A DNA stretch of 64,000 bases, taken from positions 27,851 through 91,850 of the forward strand of contig NZ_JAKNQH010000010.1 in assembly GCF_022662305.1 (NCBI RefSeq), read 5' to 3'. This document shows, one piece after another, positions 25,045 through 33,542 of this stretch. Numbering within the stretch: position 1 is the first letter of the stretch; each line of letters starts with the position of its first letter. The DNA comes from Sphingomonas sp. BAUL-RG-20F-R05-02. GTDB lineage: Bacteria; Pseudomonadota; Alphaproteobacteria; Sphingomonadales; Sphingomonadaceae. The notes below the pieces were generated by a model. It searched no databases and had not been told where the DNA came from. It saw only the letters and a list, made by a program, of their open reading frames with translations. The translations under genes were made by a program, and so were the position numbers.

Positions 25045-26223
25045 ATGGCGCATGTCGATATCCCCGCGCTGGGGCTGCTCCTGCTCGTCGCGTGCCTGGT
25101 GGCGATCGTCACCCGGCGGATCGGGTTGCCCTATTCGGTCGGCCTCGTGGTCGCCGGCATCGCGCTCAGTCTGGTCGGCTACCGCAGTCAGATCGTGCTC
25201 ACCCCGGAGCTGATCTTTACCGTGCTGCTGCCGCCACTGGTCTTCGAAGCGGCGTTGCATCTCGGCTGGAGCCAGTTCCGGCGTGAAGCCCCGCTCGTGC
25301 TGAGCATAGCCTTTGTCGGCACCTTCCTGTCGGCGCTGGTGGTGGCGGCGGGGATGCACTGGCTATGCGGCTGGGGCTGGCAGGGATCGCTGCTGTTCGG
25401 CGCGCTGATCGCCGCGACCGACCCGGTGGCGGTGATTGCGATGATGAAGGAGCAGAAGGCGGAACAGCGCCTCGCCTTCCTCATGGAATCGGAAAGCCTC
25501 GTCAACGACGGCGCCGCCGCCGTGCTGTTCGCCGTGGTGGCTGCATGGATTGCCGGCGCGGACAGTTCGGCCGGCAGCATCGCGATATCGCTGGTCAGCA
25601 CGGTGGCGGGCGGCGTGCTGTGCGGGTTGGTCGTCGCCAGTGCGATCATGCTGCTGGCCAAGGGGTCGAACGATCACCTCGTCGAGATCACGCTGACGGT
25701 ACTCGCCGCTTATGGATCGTTCCTGATCGCGGAGGAACTCAAGGTGTCCGGCGTGCTGGCGACGCTGTCCGCCGGCATGCTGGTCGGTAATCGCGGGCGC
25801 GGGCGTGCAATTACCGACGAGGGCAGCGCCGCGATGATCCGCTTTTGGGATTTCGCCGCGTTCCTCGCGAATTCGGTGATCTTCCTGCTGATCGGCAGCC
25901 GCGAGGCCGCGCAGCCGATCATAGCCTATCTGTTGCCTGCCGTGGTCGGCACCATTCTCGTGCTTGGCGGGCGCGCGGTGGCGATCTACCCGATCGTCGG
26001 GCTGTTCCGCCGCTCTTCGCTGGCGGTGAACGGCATCACCCAGCACATCCTGTTCTGGGGCGGCTTGCGCGGCGCACTCGCGCTCGCCCTTGCGCTCGCC
26101 GCCCCGGCGGCCCTGCCCGAACACGACGCGCTGATCAGCGTGGCGTTCGCGGTCGTCGCATTCTCGATCTTCGTGCAGGGTCTGACCGTGCCGAGGCTTC
26201 TACGGCGCAGCGACGCAAGCTGA
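25045..26223 (+). CDS. CPA1-family Na+/H+ antiporter
   Basis: Twelve-helix monovalent cation/proton antiporter of the NhaP/CPA1 family, 392 residues. Recognisable motifs are FTVLLPPLVFEAALHL, FGALIAATDPVAVIAMMKE and ESESLVNDGAAAVLFAVV, whose Asn-Asp pair and TDP segment form the ion-binding site, plus FWGGLRGALALALALA late in the protein. The C-terminal cytoplasmic tail is very short. It should exchange protons for Na+ or K+ at the inner membrane. An AGAAAGG site precedes the ATG. Confidence 0.9.
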   Translation: MAHVDIPALGLLLLVACLVAIVTRRIGLPYSVGLVVAGIALSLVGYRSQIVLTPELIFTVLLPPLVFEAALHLGWSQFRREAPLVLSIAFVGTFLSALVVAAGMHWLCGWGWQGSLLFGALIAATDPVAVIAMMKEQKAEQRLAFLMESESLVNDGAAAVLFAVVAAWIAGADSSAGSIAISLVSTVAGGVLCGLVVASAIMLLAKGSNDHLVEITLTVLAAYGSFLIAEELKVSGVLATLSAGMLVGNRGRGRAITDEGSAAMIRFWDFAAFLANSVIFLLIGSREAAQPIIAYLLPAVVGTILVLGGRAVAIYPIVGLFRRSSLAVNGITQHILFWGGLRGALALALALAAPAALPEHDALISVAFAVVAFSIFVQGLTVPRLLRRSDAS

Positions 26224-26315
26224 CGTCACGGCCTTCGAAACCGGCGCGCAATGTTTCGTTACGATTCCGGGGTCCGTGCGTTGGACGTCTTCATACGCAC
26301 GCAGGTGACCCACGA

Positions 26316-27509
26316 ATGCCGATGCCAAGCCCGACCGAACGACATGAGATTCTCGAAACCAATCGTACCCGCAAGATGGCGCGTTCCGCCCACGCCTATG
26401 TGCGCGGCAATACCGTGAAGTTCTACGAATGGCTGGAGGCATCGCCGGTCGCGGGGCGCGTACCGATCGGACCGGCGGTGTGGATCTGCGGCGATTGCCA
26501 CCTCGGCAACCTTGGGCCGATCGCCAATGGTGACGGCAATGTCGAGATCCAGATCCGCGATCTCGATCAGGCGGTGATCGGCAATCCCGCGCACGACTTG
26601 ATCCGGCTTGGCCTGTCGCTCGCCACCGCCGCACGCGGCTCCGACCTGCCCGGAGTGACCACCGCGCGGATGATCGAGGAGATGGTCGAGGGCTATGCCG
26701 CCGCGATGCACGATCCGACGAGCGGTGATGCCGGTGTCGAACCGGACGTGGTGCGGAGCATCAAGCGGCAGGCGCTTGGCCGCCGGTGGAAGCACCTCGC
26801 GCGGGAGCGGCTCGACGCGATCGACCCGCAAATTCCGCTCGGCAAGAAGTTCTGGGCGCTCGACGACAACGAGCGCAGCAGCCTGGAAGCGGTATTCGCC
26901 GACCCGGAGGTGGCGCGCCTGATCCTCTCGCTCGATCACAAGGACAAGGATCGCGCGGTGCGGATGGTCGACGCGGCCTATTGGATGAAAGGGTGCAGTT
27001 CGCTCGGGCTGCTTCGCTTCGCCGCGATCATCGGCCTGAAAAATGCCAAGGGCCGCTCCGACTACGCACTGGTCGACATCAAGGAAGCCGTCGCACCGAT
27101 CGCCCCCACGACACGCGGAGCGAAGATGCCCGACGACAACGGCGAGCGCGTCGTCACGGCGGCCCGCGCGCTGTCGCCCCACCTCGGCACGCGGATGACC
27201 GCCGCGAAGATGCTCGGCCGATCGCTGTTCATCCGCGAGTTGTCGCCGCAGGATCTCAAGCTCGAGGTCGATCAGTTCAGCGAAGGTCAGGCGGTGATGG
27301 CGGCGCGGTACCTGGCGTTCGTCGTCGGCAAGGCGCACGCGCGGCAGATGGACACGGCCAGCCGCAACGAGTGGCTCGGCGTGCTGGAGGCGGACCGGCG
27401 CGGGATGATCGATGCGCCCTCCTGGCTGTGGCAGAGCGTGGTTTCGCTGGCCGGTAGCCATGAGGCGGGCTATCTCGAACACTGCCGTCGCTACGCGTTG
27501 GCCGCCTGA
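26316..27509 (+). CDS. DUF2252 protein
   Basis: Predicted 397-residue cytoplasmic protein of the DUF2252 family, which has a kinase-like fold. Marks are KMARSAHAYVRGNTVKFYEW, WICGDCHLGNLGP (an HxxN-type catalytic loop as in aminoglycoside-kinase-like enzymes) and IQIRDLDQAVIGNPAHDLIR (a DxD-type metal site). The activity of the family is not established. The ATG at 26316 is chosen over the long upstream extension, which overlaps the antiporter gene. Its stop overlaps the start of the deaminase gene (TGATG), giving a translationally coupled set of three genes. Confidence 0.8.
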   Translation: MPMPSPTERHEILETNRTRKMARSAHAYVRGNTVKFYEWLEASPVAGRVPIGPAVWICGDCHLGNLGPIANGDGNVEIQIRDLDQAVIGNPAHDLIRLGLSLATAARGSDLPGVTTARMIEEMVEGYAAAMHDPTSGDAGVEPDVVRSIKRQALGRRWKHLARERLDAIDPQIPLGKKFWALDDNERSSLEAVFADPEVARLILSLDHKDKDRAVRMVDAAYWMKGCSSLGLLRFAAIIGLKNAKGRSDYALVDIKEAVAPIAPTTRGAKMPDDNGERVVTAARALSPHLGTRMTAAKMLGRSLFIRELSPQDLKLEVDQFSEGQAVMAARYLAFVVGKAHARQMDTASRNEWLGVLEADRRGMIDAPSWLWQSVVSLAGSHEAGYLEHCRRYALAA

Positions 27510-28003
27510 TGCCCCGCCCCGATGACGAGCGCTGGATGCGCATGGCGATCGCGGTGGCGCGCTCCAAGGGTTCCGACCCGGCGAGTTCGCCGCTCGGCTG
27601 CGTGATTGTGCTGGATGGCAAGGTGATCGCCGCCGAACGCAACCAGACGCACGAATTGCCCGACGCCACTGCCCATGCCGAGATGATGGCGATCCGCCGT
27701 GCCTGCGAAAGCACCGGCGAGCTCGAACTGCGCGGCGCGACGCTATACTCCACGCTTCAGCCGTGCGGCATGTGCACGATGGCGTCGATCTGGTCGAAGG
27801 TCGGTCGTGTCGTTTACGGCGCAGGCCGCGCTGACGTGCATCCGATGTATTTCGAGGCGCGGCACATCGATACATTGTCGTTCATCGGCGATGCGTACCG
27901 CGATGACATCACGATCGAAGGCGGCTGCCTGCGCGCGGAGTGTGCGGAGCTATATTACGGTCCGGACGTGGACCTTCCCAAGGAAGAACAGGCGAACCTA
28001 TGA
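27509..28003 (+). CDS. Zinc-dependent nucleoside/base deaminase
   Basis: Cytidine-deaminase-fold enzyme of 164 residues. The zinc and catalytic residues are in ATAHAEMMAI (His56, Glu58) and TLQPCGMCTMAS (Cys86, Cys89). The arrangement is that of the guanine-deaminase/TadA branch. Helix and strand pattern up to YGAGRADVHPMYFE is normal; the tail GGCLRAECAELYYG adds two further cysteines. Substrate unknown: a free base or nucleoside is likelier than tRNA, because a genome normally has its own TadA elsewhere. Coupled by overlap to both neighbours. Confidence 0.85.
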   Translation: MPRPDDERWMRMAIAVARSKGSDPASSPLGCVIVLDGKVIAAERNQTHELPDATAHAEMMAIRRACESTGELELRGATLYSTLQPCGMCTMASIWSKVGRVVYGAGRADVHPMYFEARHIDTLSFIGDAYRDDITIEGGCLRAECAELYYGPDVDLPKEEQANL

Positions 28004-28206
28004 GCAACGACGAAGCTCTCAACATCAATACCGCGACCGCTGCCGAGATTGACGGCATTGCGCAGTTGAAGGGACACGGCTTCGAAATCGTGCGCTACCG
28101 TGAGGAACGCGGCGGCTTCAGCGATCTGCGGCAGCTCGATGAAGTGCCGGGGCTGACTGGAAAGGCCGATGGACTCGACGGAACGATTACGATCGGCGAC
28201 GCCTAG
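28000..28206 (+). CDS. Small helix-hairpin-helix (ComEA-like) protein
   Basis: Predicted 68 residues from the ATG at 28000, which overlaps the deaminase stop (ATGA). LNINTATAAEIDGIAQLKG, then IVRYREERGGFSDLRQLDEV and PGLTGK, form two helix-hairpin-helix units, as in the ComEA DNA-binding tail. It lacks a signal or membrane anchor, so it probably binds nucleic acid in the cytoplasm. It is the last gene of the DUF2252/deaminase trio. Confidence 0.78.
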   Translation: MSNDEALNINTATAAEIDGIAQLKGHGFEIVRYREERGGFSDLRQLDEVPGLTGKADGLDGTITIGDA

Positions 28207-28209
28207 CGG

Positions 28210-28560
28210 TTACACCGGTGCGAGATCACGAAAGGTCGCGACCAGAACATGCGCCTGGATCGGCTTGGCGAGAATGACCATCGGCGGGGCGCAAGGCGTA
28301 CACGCTTCGGGCGTACCGGTCATGAAGATCACCGGCACCGCGCCATGTTCGGCGATGATCGCCTGCACCGCCGCCGGTCCCGTGCCCTCGGCAAGTCTGA
28401 CGTCCGACATGATGCAGTCGGGCACGCGCGCACGGGCGGCTTCGATCGCTTCCGCCTGGGTGGATGCCAGATCGAAAGACGATCCACCCGCACCTTCGAG
28501 GATCTGGACGATATGGTCGGCAATAAGGAGATTGTCTTCGATGACGAGCACGTGGCACAT
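28210..28560 (-). CDS. Single-domain response regulator
   Basis: Stand-alone CheY-like receiver of 116 residues with no output domain. Conserved positions are HVLVIEDN (acidic pair), CIMSDVRL (phospho-acceptor Asp), VIFMTGTPE (Thr) and ILAKPI (Lys). It lies 122 bases downstream of the LOV-HWE kinase gene on the same strand. In Caulobacter an equivalent LovK-LovR pair feeds into the general stress response, with LovR acting as a phosphate sink; a similar role is likely here by synteny. Confidence 0.85.
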   Translation of the reverse strand: MCHVLVIEDNLLIADHIVQILEGAGGSSFDLASTQAEAIEAARARVPDCIMSDVRLAEGTGPAAVQAIIAEHGAVPVIFMTGTPEACTPCAPPMVILAKPIQAHVLVATFRDLAPV

Positions 28561-28682
28561 GGCTTGATCCCGGCTGAATGCTGCTACAACCGCCGACCAA
28601 CATGTTTAGTCGCAAAAAACTAATCCAGATTAAGCCCATCGTTGCTTAATGTTAATTCGGGATTGTCGTAGCGGTATTTGGG

Positions 28683-30173
28683 TCACATCGGCGCCTCAAT
28701 GCCAAATTGCACACCATCGGCCGGATAGTGGATCGTGGCCTTGCCGCGCACGTGCCTGGACAGGACACGTTCGATCATCCGCGTGCCGAAGCCGGTTCGC
28801 GACGGCGGCACGACAGGTGGACCACCCTCCTCGACCCAGGTGAAGGTGAAGCGCCGCTCCGCATTCGCACCGGTCAACGCCCAGCCGATCACCACCCGCC
28901 CGGCGTCGTTCGACAGCGCGCCGTACTTCACTGCATTGGTGGCGAGTTCGTGCAACGCCATCGACAGCGCCAGCGTCACCTCGGGTGTGAGGTGGATCGT
29001 CGGCCCCGCCATGGCGATGCGTCGCCCGTTGCGATCGATGAACGGCGCCAGCACATTTTTGACGATATCGCCGATCGCGGCTCCCTCGATCTCGTCGCGC
29101 AGCAACAACTCGTGCGCGGTACCGAGGCTGGCGATACGCCCCTCCACGGCATGCCGCGCATCTTCCAGCGATGCCGCGTCGCGCAACGTCTGACCGACCA
29201 CCGCACCGACGGTGGCGAGCGTGTTCTTCACCCGGTGCGTCAGTTCGCTGGCGAGCACCGCGCGGTGTTCCTCGGCGAATTTGCGATCCGACACATCCGC
29301 CGCGAAACCGGTCATGGTGAGCGGCGTACCGTCTGCACGATACTGCATCTCGCCCTGGGCGCTGATCCAGCGCTGATCGCCGGCGGAGGTCAGGATGCGG
29401 TAGTCGATCCGATAGGGCGCGGCGTTCTCGATCGTGTCGGCAAGCGCGGCGACTACGGCCGACAGGTCGTCCGGGTGGATCGAGCCGATAAACTCGGCAT
29501 AGGTGAACGGCGCGTCGAGCGGACGCCCGAACACCTCTTTGCAACTCGCCGAAGCCGTGATCTCCTCCGCGCCGGGATCGTAGCTCCACGTGCCGAGGCC
29601 ACCCGCCTTCAGCGCCATCGCCAGCCGTATCTCGCGTTCCGCCAGCGCCGCCTCGCGATCCGAAAGCTCCGCCGCCAGCGCCTCGCGATCCTGCTGGAGC
29701 CGGATGACACGGTGCCGCTCCACCGTAACGTCGAGTTGCGAGGCGACGAAGTAGCGCGGCTTGCCAGCCTCATCGAACACCGGCGCGATCATCAACCGGT
29801 TCCAGAACGGCGTACCGTCACGGCGATGATTGAGCAGGTCGATCTCGATCCGCTCGGCGTTGGCGATCGCGGTGCGCAGGCGGGCGACATCCGCTTCCTC
29901 GGTAAGCGGCCCCTGCATGAACCGGCAATTGCGCCCCAGCACCTCGACTGCGGCGAACCCGGTCAGATTCTCGAACGCCTTGTTGACGTAGATCAGCGGA
30001 TTGTTCGGCAACGTCGGATCGCTCACCACCATCGGAACGATCGCGTCGTCGAACGCCACCACGATCGGGTCCATCGGGTCGAGCCGGCCCGCGAACGCGT
30101 CGACCGCCGCTTGCACGACAGGCAGCGGATCGCTCGGCTGAACGGGAAAAGGGGCTGACGGCTTACGGTCCAA
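28683..30173 (-). CDS. LOV-PAS-HWE histidine kinase (blue-light sensor)
   Basis: Soluble sensor kinase of about 496 residues. Residues 45-155 are a LOV domain with the flavin-adduct signature GRNCRFMQG (Cys83). A coiled-coil-like linker and a second PAS domain (about 185-300) follow. The kinase is of the HWE type: His313 in ASELTHRVKNTLATVG, the N-box MALHELATNAVKYGAL, and the family's WxE in FTFTWVEEGG. It should autophosphorylate in response to blue light or redox and signal to the adjacent receiver. The start is uncertain: the frame opens with a TTG without a good ribosome site, and a shorter start inside the first 35 residues is possible. Confidence 0.88.
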   Translation of the reverse strand: MDRKPSAPFPVQPSDPLPVVQAAVDAFAGRLDPMDPIVVAFDDAIVPMVVSDPTLPNNPLIYVNKAFENLTGFAAVEVLGRNCRFMQGPLTEEADVARLRTAIANAERIEIDLLNHRRDGTPFWNRLMIAPVFDEAGKPRYFVASQLDVTVERHRVIRLQQDREALAAELSDREAALAEREIRLAMALKAGGLGTWSYDPGAEEITASASCKEVFGRPLDAPFTYAEFIGSIHPDDLSAVVAALADTIENAAPYRIDYRILTSAGDQRWISAQGEMQYRADGTPLTMTGFAADVSDRKFAEEHRAVLASELTHRVKNTLATVGAVVGQTLRDAASLEDARHAVEGRIASLGTAHELLLRDEIEGAAIGDIVKNVLAPFIDRNGRRIAMAGPTIHLTPEVTLALSMALHELATNAVKYGALSNDAGRVVIGWALTGANAERRFTFTWVEEGGPPVVPPSRTGFGTRMIERVLSRHVRGKATIHYPADGVQFGIEAPM

Positions 30174-30223
30174 AGCGAGAACGTCTTAGCAAGGTTTTCC
30201 GGGAGGGCAACGACGGTTCTACG

Positions 30224-33200
30224 CTACTCGGATGCTTCGAGGTCCTCCAGCACCGCCTGAACCCGGTCGAGCCGCGCATTTGCATCGTCGATCCGTTCCG
30301 CCAGCAGATAACGGTCACCCTTGCGGGTCAGCCCCGCCGCCTCCGCATCGGCCCGGAACTCCTTGCGCGGGGTGAAGGCGATCGCCGCCGGCCCGGCATC
30401 GATGCGCGCAATGCCCAGCGCCAGCGCGCTCGCCCGCGCCCCCGCGATCTTCAGCAGCGTGACGGCCTCGTCCGGCAGCGCGCCGAAACGGTCCTCCAGC
30501 TCGGCATGAAGCGCGTCGATTGCGGCAGCGCTGTCGGCACGCGCGACGCGGATGTAGAGCGTGACACGCAGCTCCGCATCCGGAACCCAATCCTCCGGCA
30601 CGCGCCCGGCGATGCCGAGGTGCAGTTCGGGCGTCCAACGATCCACCACCTCGCCACGCGCAGCCCGCAGTGCTCCTTCCAGCAAGTGCTGGTACAGGTC
30701 GATCCCGATCAGCTTCATATGCCCGGCCTGCGCCTCGCCGACGAGGTCGCCCGCACCGCGCATGTCGAGATCCTGCGCGCTGATCGCGAACCCAGCGCCA
30801 AGCCGGTCGAACGCTTCCAGCGTGCGGAGCCGCTTGAGCGTGCGCGGCGCGATCTCCTTGTCGGGTTCGGTGAACAGCAGCACCTGCCCACGCCGGCTGC
30901 CGCGCCCGACCCGGCCGCGCAACTGGTGCAACTGGCTGAGGCCGAAACGGTCCGCGCGCCAGATCACCATCGTGTTGGCGCGCGGCACGTCCAGCCCCGC
31001 CTCGATGATGTTGGTGGCGAGCAGCACGTCGCCATCACCGCGCCCGAAGCGCACCATCGCCTCGTCGATCTCGGCGGCGGGGAGCTTGCCGTGCGCCTGT
31101 AGCACCTCGAGCTCCGGCACCAGCCGCGCGAGCAGGTCGGCGAGCTTGGCCATGTCCTCAATCCGCGGCACCACCACGAAGCTTTGCCCGCCGCGGCTGC
31201 GTTCGCGCAGCAGGGCGGCGCGCAGCGTCGCCTCGTCGAACGCATCGACGGCGGTGCGGATCGGCTGACGGCGTGAGGGCGGCGTGGCGATCACGGAGAG
31301 TTGCTGAATGCCGACCAGCGCCGTCTGGAGCGTGCGCGGGATCGGCGTCGCACTCATCGACAGGATGTGGACGTCGCCAAGATCGCGCAGCCGCTGCTTG
31401 TCGGCGGTGCCGAAACGCTGCTCCTCGTCGATCACCACCAGCGCGAGGTTGTGGTATGAAATCCCCTTGCCCGCCACCGCTCCGGTGCCGACCACCACCT
31501 GGATCGAACCATCCGCCAGCCCCGCCTTCACGCGTTTGCGATCGGCGGTGCTGGACAGCCGCGACAGGCCGGCGACGGTGATGCCGGTGCCCTCCAACCG
31601 TTCGGTAAACGTCTCGATATGCTGCCGCGCGAGGACCGTGGTCGGTGCGGCGATCGCGACCTGATGGCCGGCGAGCGCCGCCGTCGCCGCCGCGCGTAGC
31701 GCCACCTCGGTCTTGCCGAAGCCGACGTCGCCGACGAGCAGCCGGTCCATCGGCGCGCCCGAAGCGAGGTCCGCACGCACTGCCTCTATCGCGCGCGCCT
31801 GATCGCGCGTTTCGCTAAAGGCGAAGCCGGCGGCGAACCGTTCGTAGGCGGCGGTGTCGGGGTCGAGCACCGGCGCGCTCCGCTCGGCGCGCGCCTTGGC
31901 GAGTTCGGTCATGCTGCGCGCGGTCTCGGCGATGGCGATGTCGATCGCGCCGCGCCGTTTCTGCCATGTCGAACCATCGAGCTTGTCGAGCGGTACCGCA
32001 TCGGCATCGCCGCCGTAGCGCCACAGCCGGTCCGCTTCGGTCACAGGCACCAGCCGCACGCCGTTGTCTGCGTAGGTCAGCGCGATCCCCTCGCCTGCGG
32101 CCGCGCCGTCGCTCTCAGGCATCTCGGCAAGGCCGGCGACGACGCCGATGCCATGATCCTCATGCACCACCACATCCCCGACGCGGATCTCGCCAAAGCC
32201 GAACGCGGAAAGATCGGCGCCAGCGGTCTGCGCGTCGTCACGCTCGGCGCGACTGCCGAGCAGATCGGCGGCGGCTACCGCAAGCACGCCGTCGCGGTGG
32301 AAACCGTGATCGACCGGCGCCTCCAGCGCGAGCAACGCGCCGGCCTCTGCGCCCTGCACCTCCTGCCAGGAGGAAACATGCACGACCTCGCCTTTCAATG
32401 CGGCGGCAACCCGCCCGCCGAGAAAGCGTAGGTCGCGTGCACTGCCGAGCAGCACGACGCGATCGCCCGCCTCGAAGGCTGCACGCGCACGTTTGGCGAA
32501 GGCCCGCAGCGGCGCCTTGCCTTCGATGAAGCGCGGCGGCGCATCGCCTCCGGCCGCGTCTTCGATCGGCACGGACCGTCGTTTCGACGCGACGGCTTGC
32601 CACGCCTTGTCCGCCACGATGGCGCGCAGCGCGCGTTTTGGGCGCCGGCGTTCACCATCGGCGGCGAGTGCCAGGAAACGCTTGCGACGATCCTCCGCCG
32701 CCGGTTCGATGGCGAGCGCGGCGTCCGGGAGATGATCGAGCAAGGTAACGCCGGCACCATCCAGATCGGGTTCGGACACGCGGCCGAGTTCGCGTGAATC
32801 GCAGTCGCCGGTGGTACGCTGGGTGGCGGGATCGAAACTGCGCAACCCGATGATGTGCCCATCCTCGACCTCGATCCGGAGCGGTTCGACCGCATCGGCG
32901 GGATAGATGTCGAGAACATGGCCGCGCAGCGCGATCTCGCCCGGCTCATCGACACGCTCGTCGCGGTGATACCCCAGATCCGCGAGTTGATCGAACAGCG
33001 CTGCCAGATCGACTGCCTCGCCGACCGCGACGTGCGGCGGCGATGCCGCGAACGCCTCCGGCGTCGCATAGGCGCGCGCCAGCGCCTCACCGGTGGTGAC
33101 GCAGGCGATCGGCGCGCGGTCCGCCTCCGTCTGCGCCAGCCGCAGCCGACGCAGCGCCGCCACCCGCTGACCGACATTGGCCGGCGATGCCGCCGCCTCC

Positions 33201-33427
33201 TCGCCCGGCAACGCGTCGCTCGCGGGGAACAGCACCACCGTGGCCGGCGTCATCGCCGCCAGCGCATGGAACACCGCGTCGGCACGGGCATCATCGGCCG
33301 CAGCGAACAGCACGTCGCCATCGCCAAGTGCCTCCGCAAGCAGCGCAGCGACCGAACCGACCGGCAACGCGGCGGCAGTGACGACAGGGGCGAGGACACG
33401 TGCGGTCGGATCGGCGGCTGCCGGCAT
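30224..33427 (-). CDS. mfd: Mfd-like transcription-repair coupling factor
   Basis: Superfamily-2 DNA translocase of 1,067 residues with the Mfd layout. The UvrB-like N-terminal part has LFPASDALPGEEAAASPANV; the RNA-polymerase-interacting domain has VGDVVVHEDHGIGVVAGL; the RecG-like motor has Walker A VGDVGFGKTEVALRAA (near residue 565), DEEQRFG, SMSATPIPRTLQT, TNIIEAGLDVPRANT and QLRGRVGR; a TRCF C-terminal domain follows. It is somewhat shorter and more Ala-rich than E. coli Mfd (1,148), and the middle domains look divergent, so a paralogue of the main Mfd is possible. The ATG at 33427 follows a GAGG site. The kinase gene lies 50 bases downstream. Confidence 0.82.
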   Translation of the reverse strand: MPAAADPTARVLAPVVTAAALPVGSVAALLAEALGDGDVLFAAADDARADAVFHALAAMTPATVVLFPASDALPGEEAAASPANVGQRVAALRRLRLAQTEADRAPIACVTTGEALARAYATPEAFAASPPHVAVGEAVDLAALFDQLADLGYHRDERVDEPGEIALRGHVLDIYPADAVEPLRIEVEDGHIIGLRSFDPATQRTTGDCDSRELGRVSEPDLDGAGVTLLDHLPDAALAIEPAAEDRRKRFLALAADGERRRPKRALRAIVADKAWQAVASKRRSVPIEDAAGGDAPPRFIEGKAPLRAFAKRARAAFEAGDRVVLLGSARDLRFLGGRVAAALKGEVVHVSSWQEVQGAEAGALLALEAPVDHGFHRDGVLAVAAADLLGSRAERDDAQTAGADLSAFGFGEIRVGDVVVHEDHGIGVVAGLAEMPESDGAAAGEGIALTYADNGVRLVPVTEADRLWRYGGDADAVPLDKLDGSTWQKRRGAIDIAIAETARSMTELAKARAERSAPVLDPDTAAYERFAAGFAFSETRDQARAIEAVRADLASGAPMDRLLVGDVGFGKTEVALRAAATAALAGHQVAIAAPTTVLARQHIETFTERLEGTGITVAGLSRLSSTADRKRVKAGLADGSIQVVVGTGAVAGKGISYHNLALVVIDEEQRFGTADKQRLRDLGDVHILSMSATPIPRTLQTALVGIQQLSVIATPPSRRQPIRTAVDAFDEATLRAALLRERSRGGQSFVVVPRIEDMAKLADLLARLVPELEVLQAHGKLPAAEIDEAMVRFGRGDGDVLLATNIIEAGLDVPRANTMVIWRADRFGLSQLHQLRGRVGRGSRRGQVLLFTEPDKEIAPRTLKRLRTLEAFDRLGAGFAISAQDLDMRGAGDLVGEAQAGHMKLIGIDLYQHLLEGALRAARGEVVDRWTPELHLGIAGRVPEDWVPDAELRVTLYIRVARADSAAAIDALHAELEDRFGALPDEAVTLLKIAGARASALALGIARIDAGPAAIAFTPRKEFRADAEAAGLTRKGDRYLLAERIDDANARLDRVQAVLEDLEASE

Positions 33428-33542
33428 GAAGGACACCTCAAAGTGTTGGAGTGCGTCGAACGAGTGTAACTGCCGCCCGTTCCGCGCTATACGGTTCGCC
33501 GCCGCAGGGATCGCTCGGCCACGCTGCGGGTTTCAGGACGGC

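Noticed and set aside
25845..26315. N-terminal extension of the DUF2252 gene
   Set aside because: It overlaps the antiporter gene in another frame and reads as Arg/Gly-rich shadow; the family begins after the ATG at 26316.
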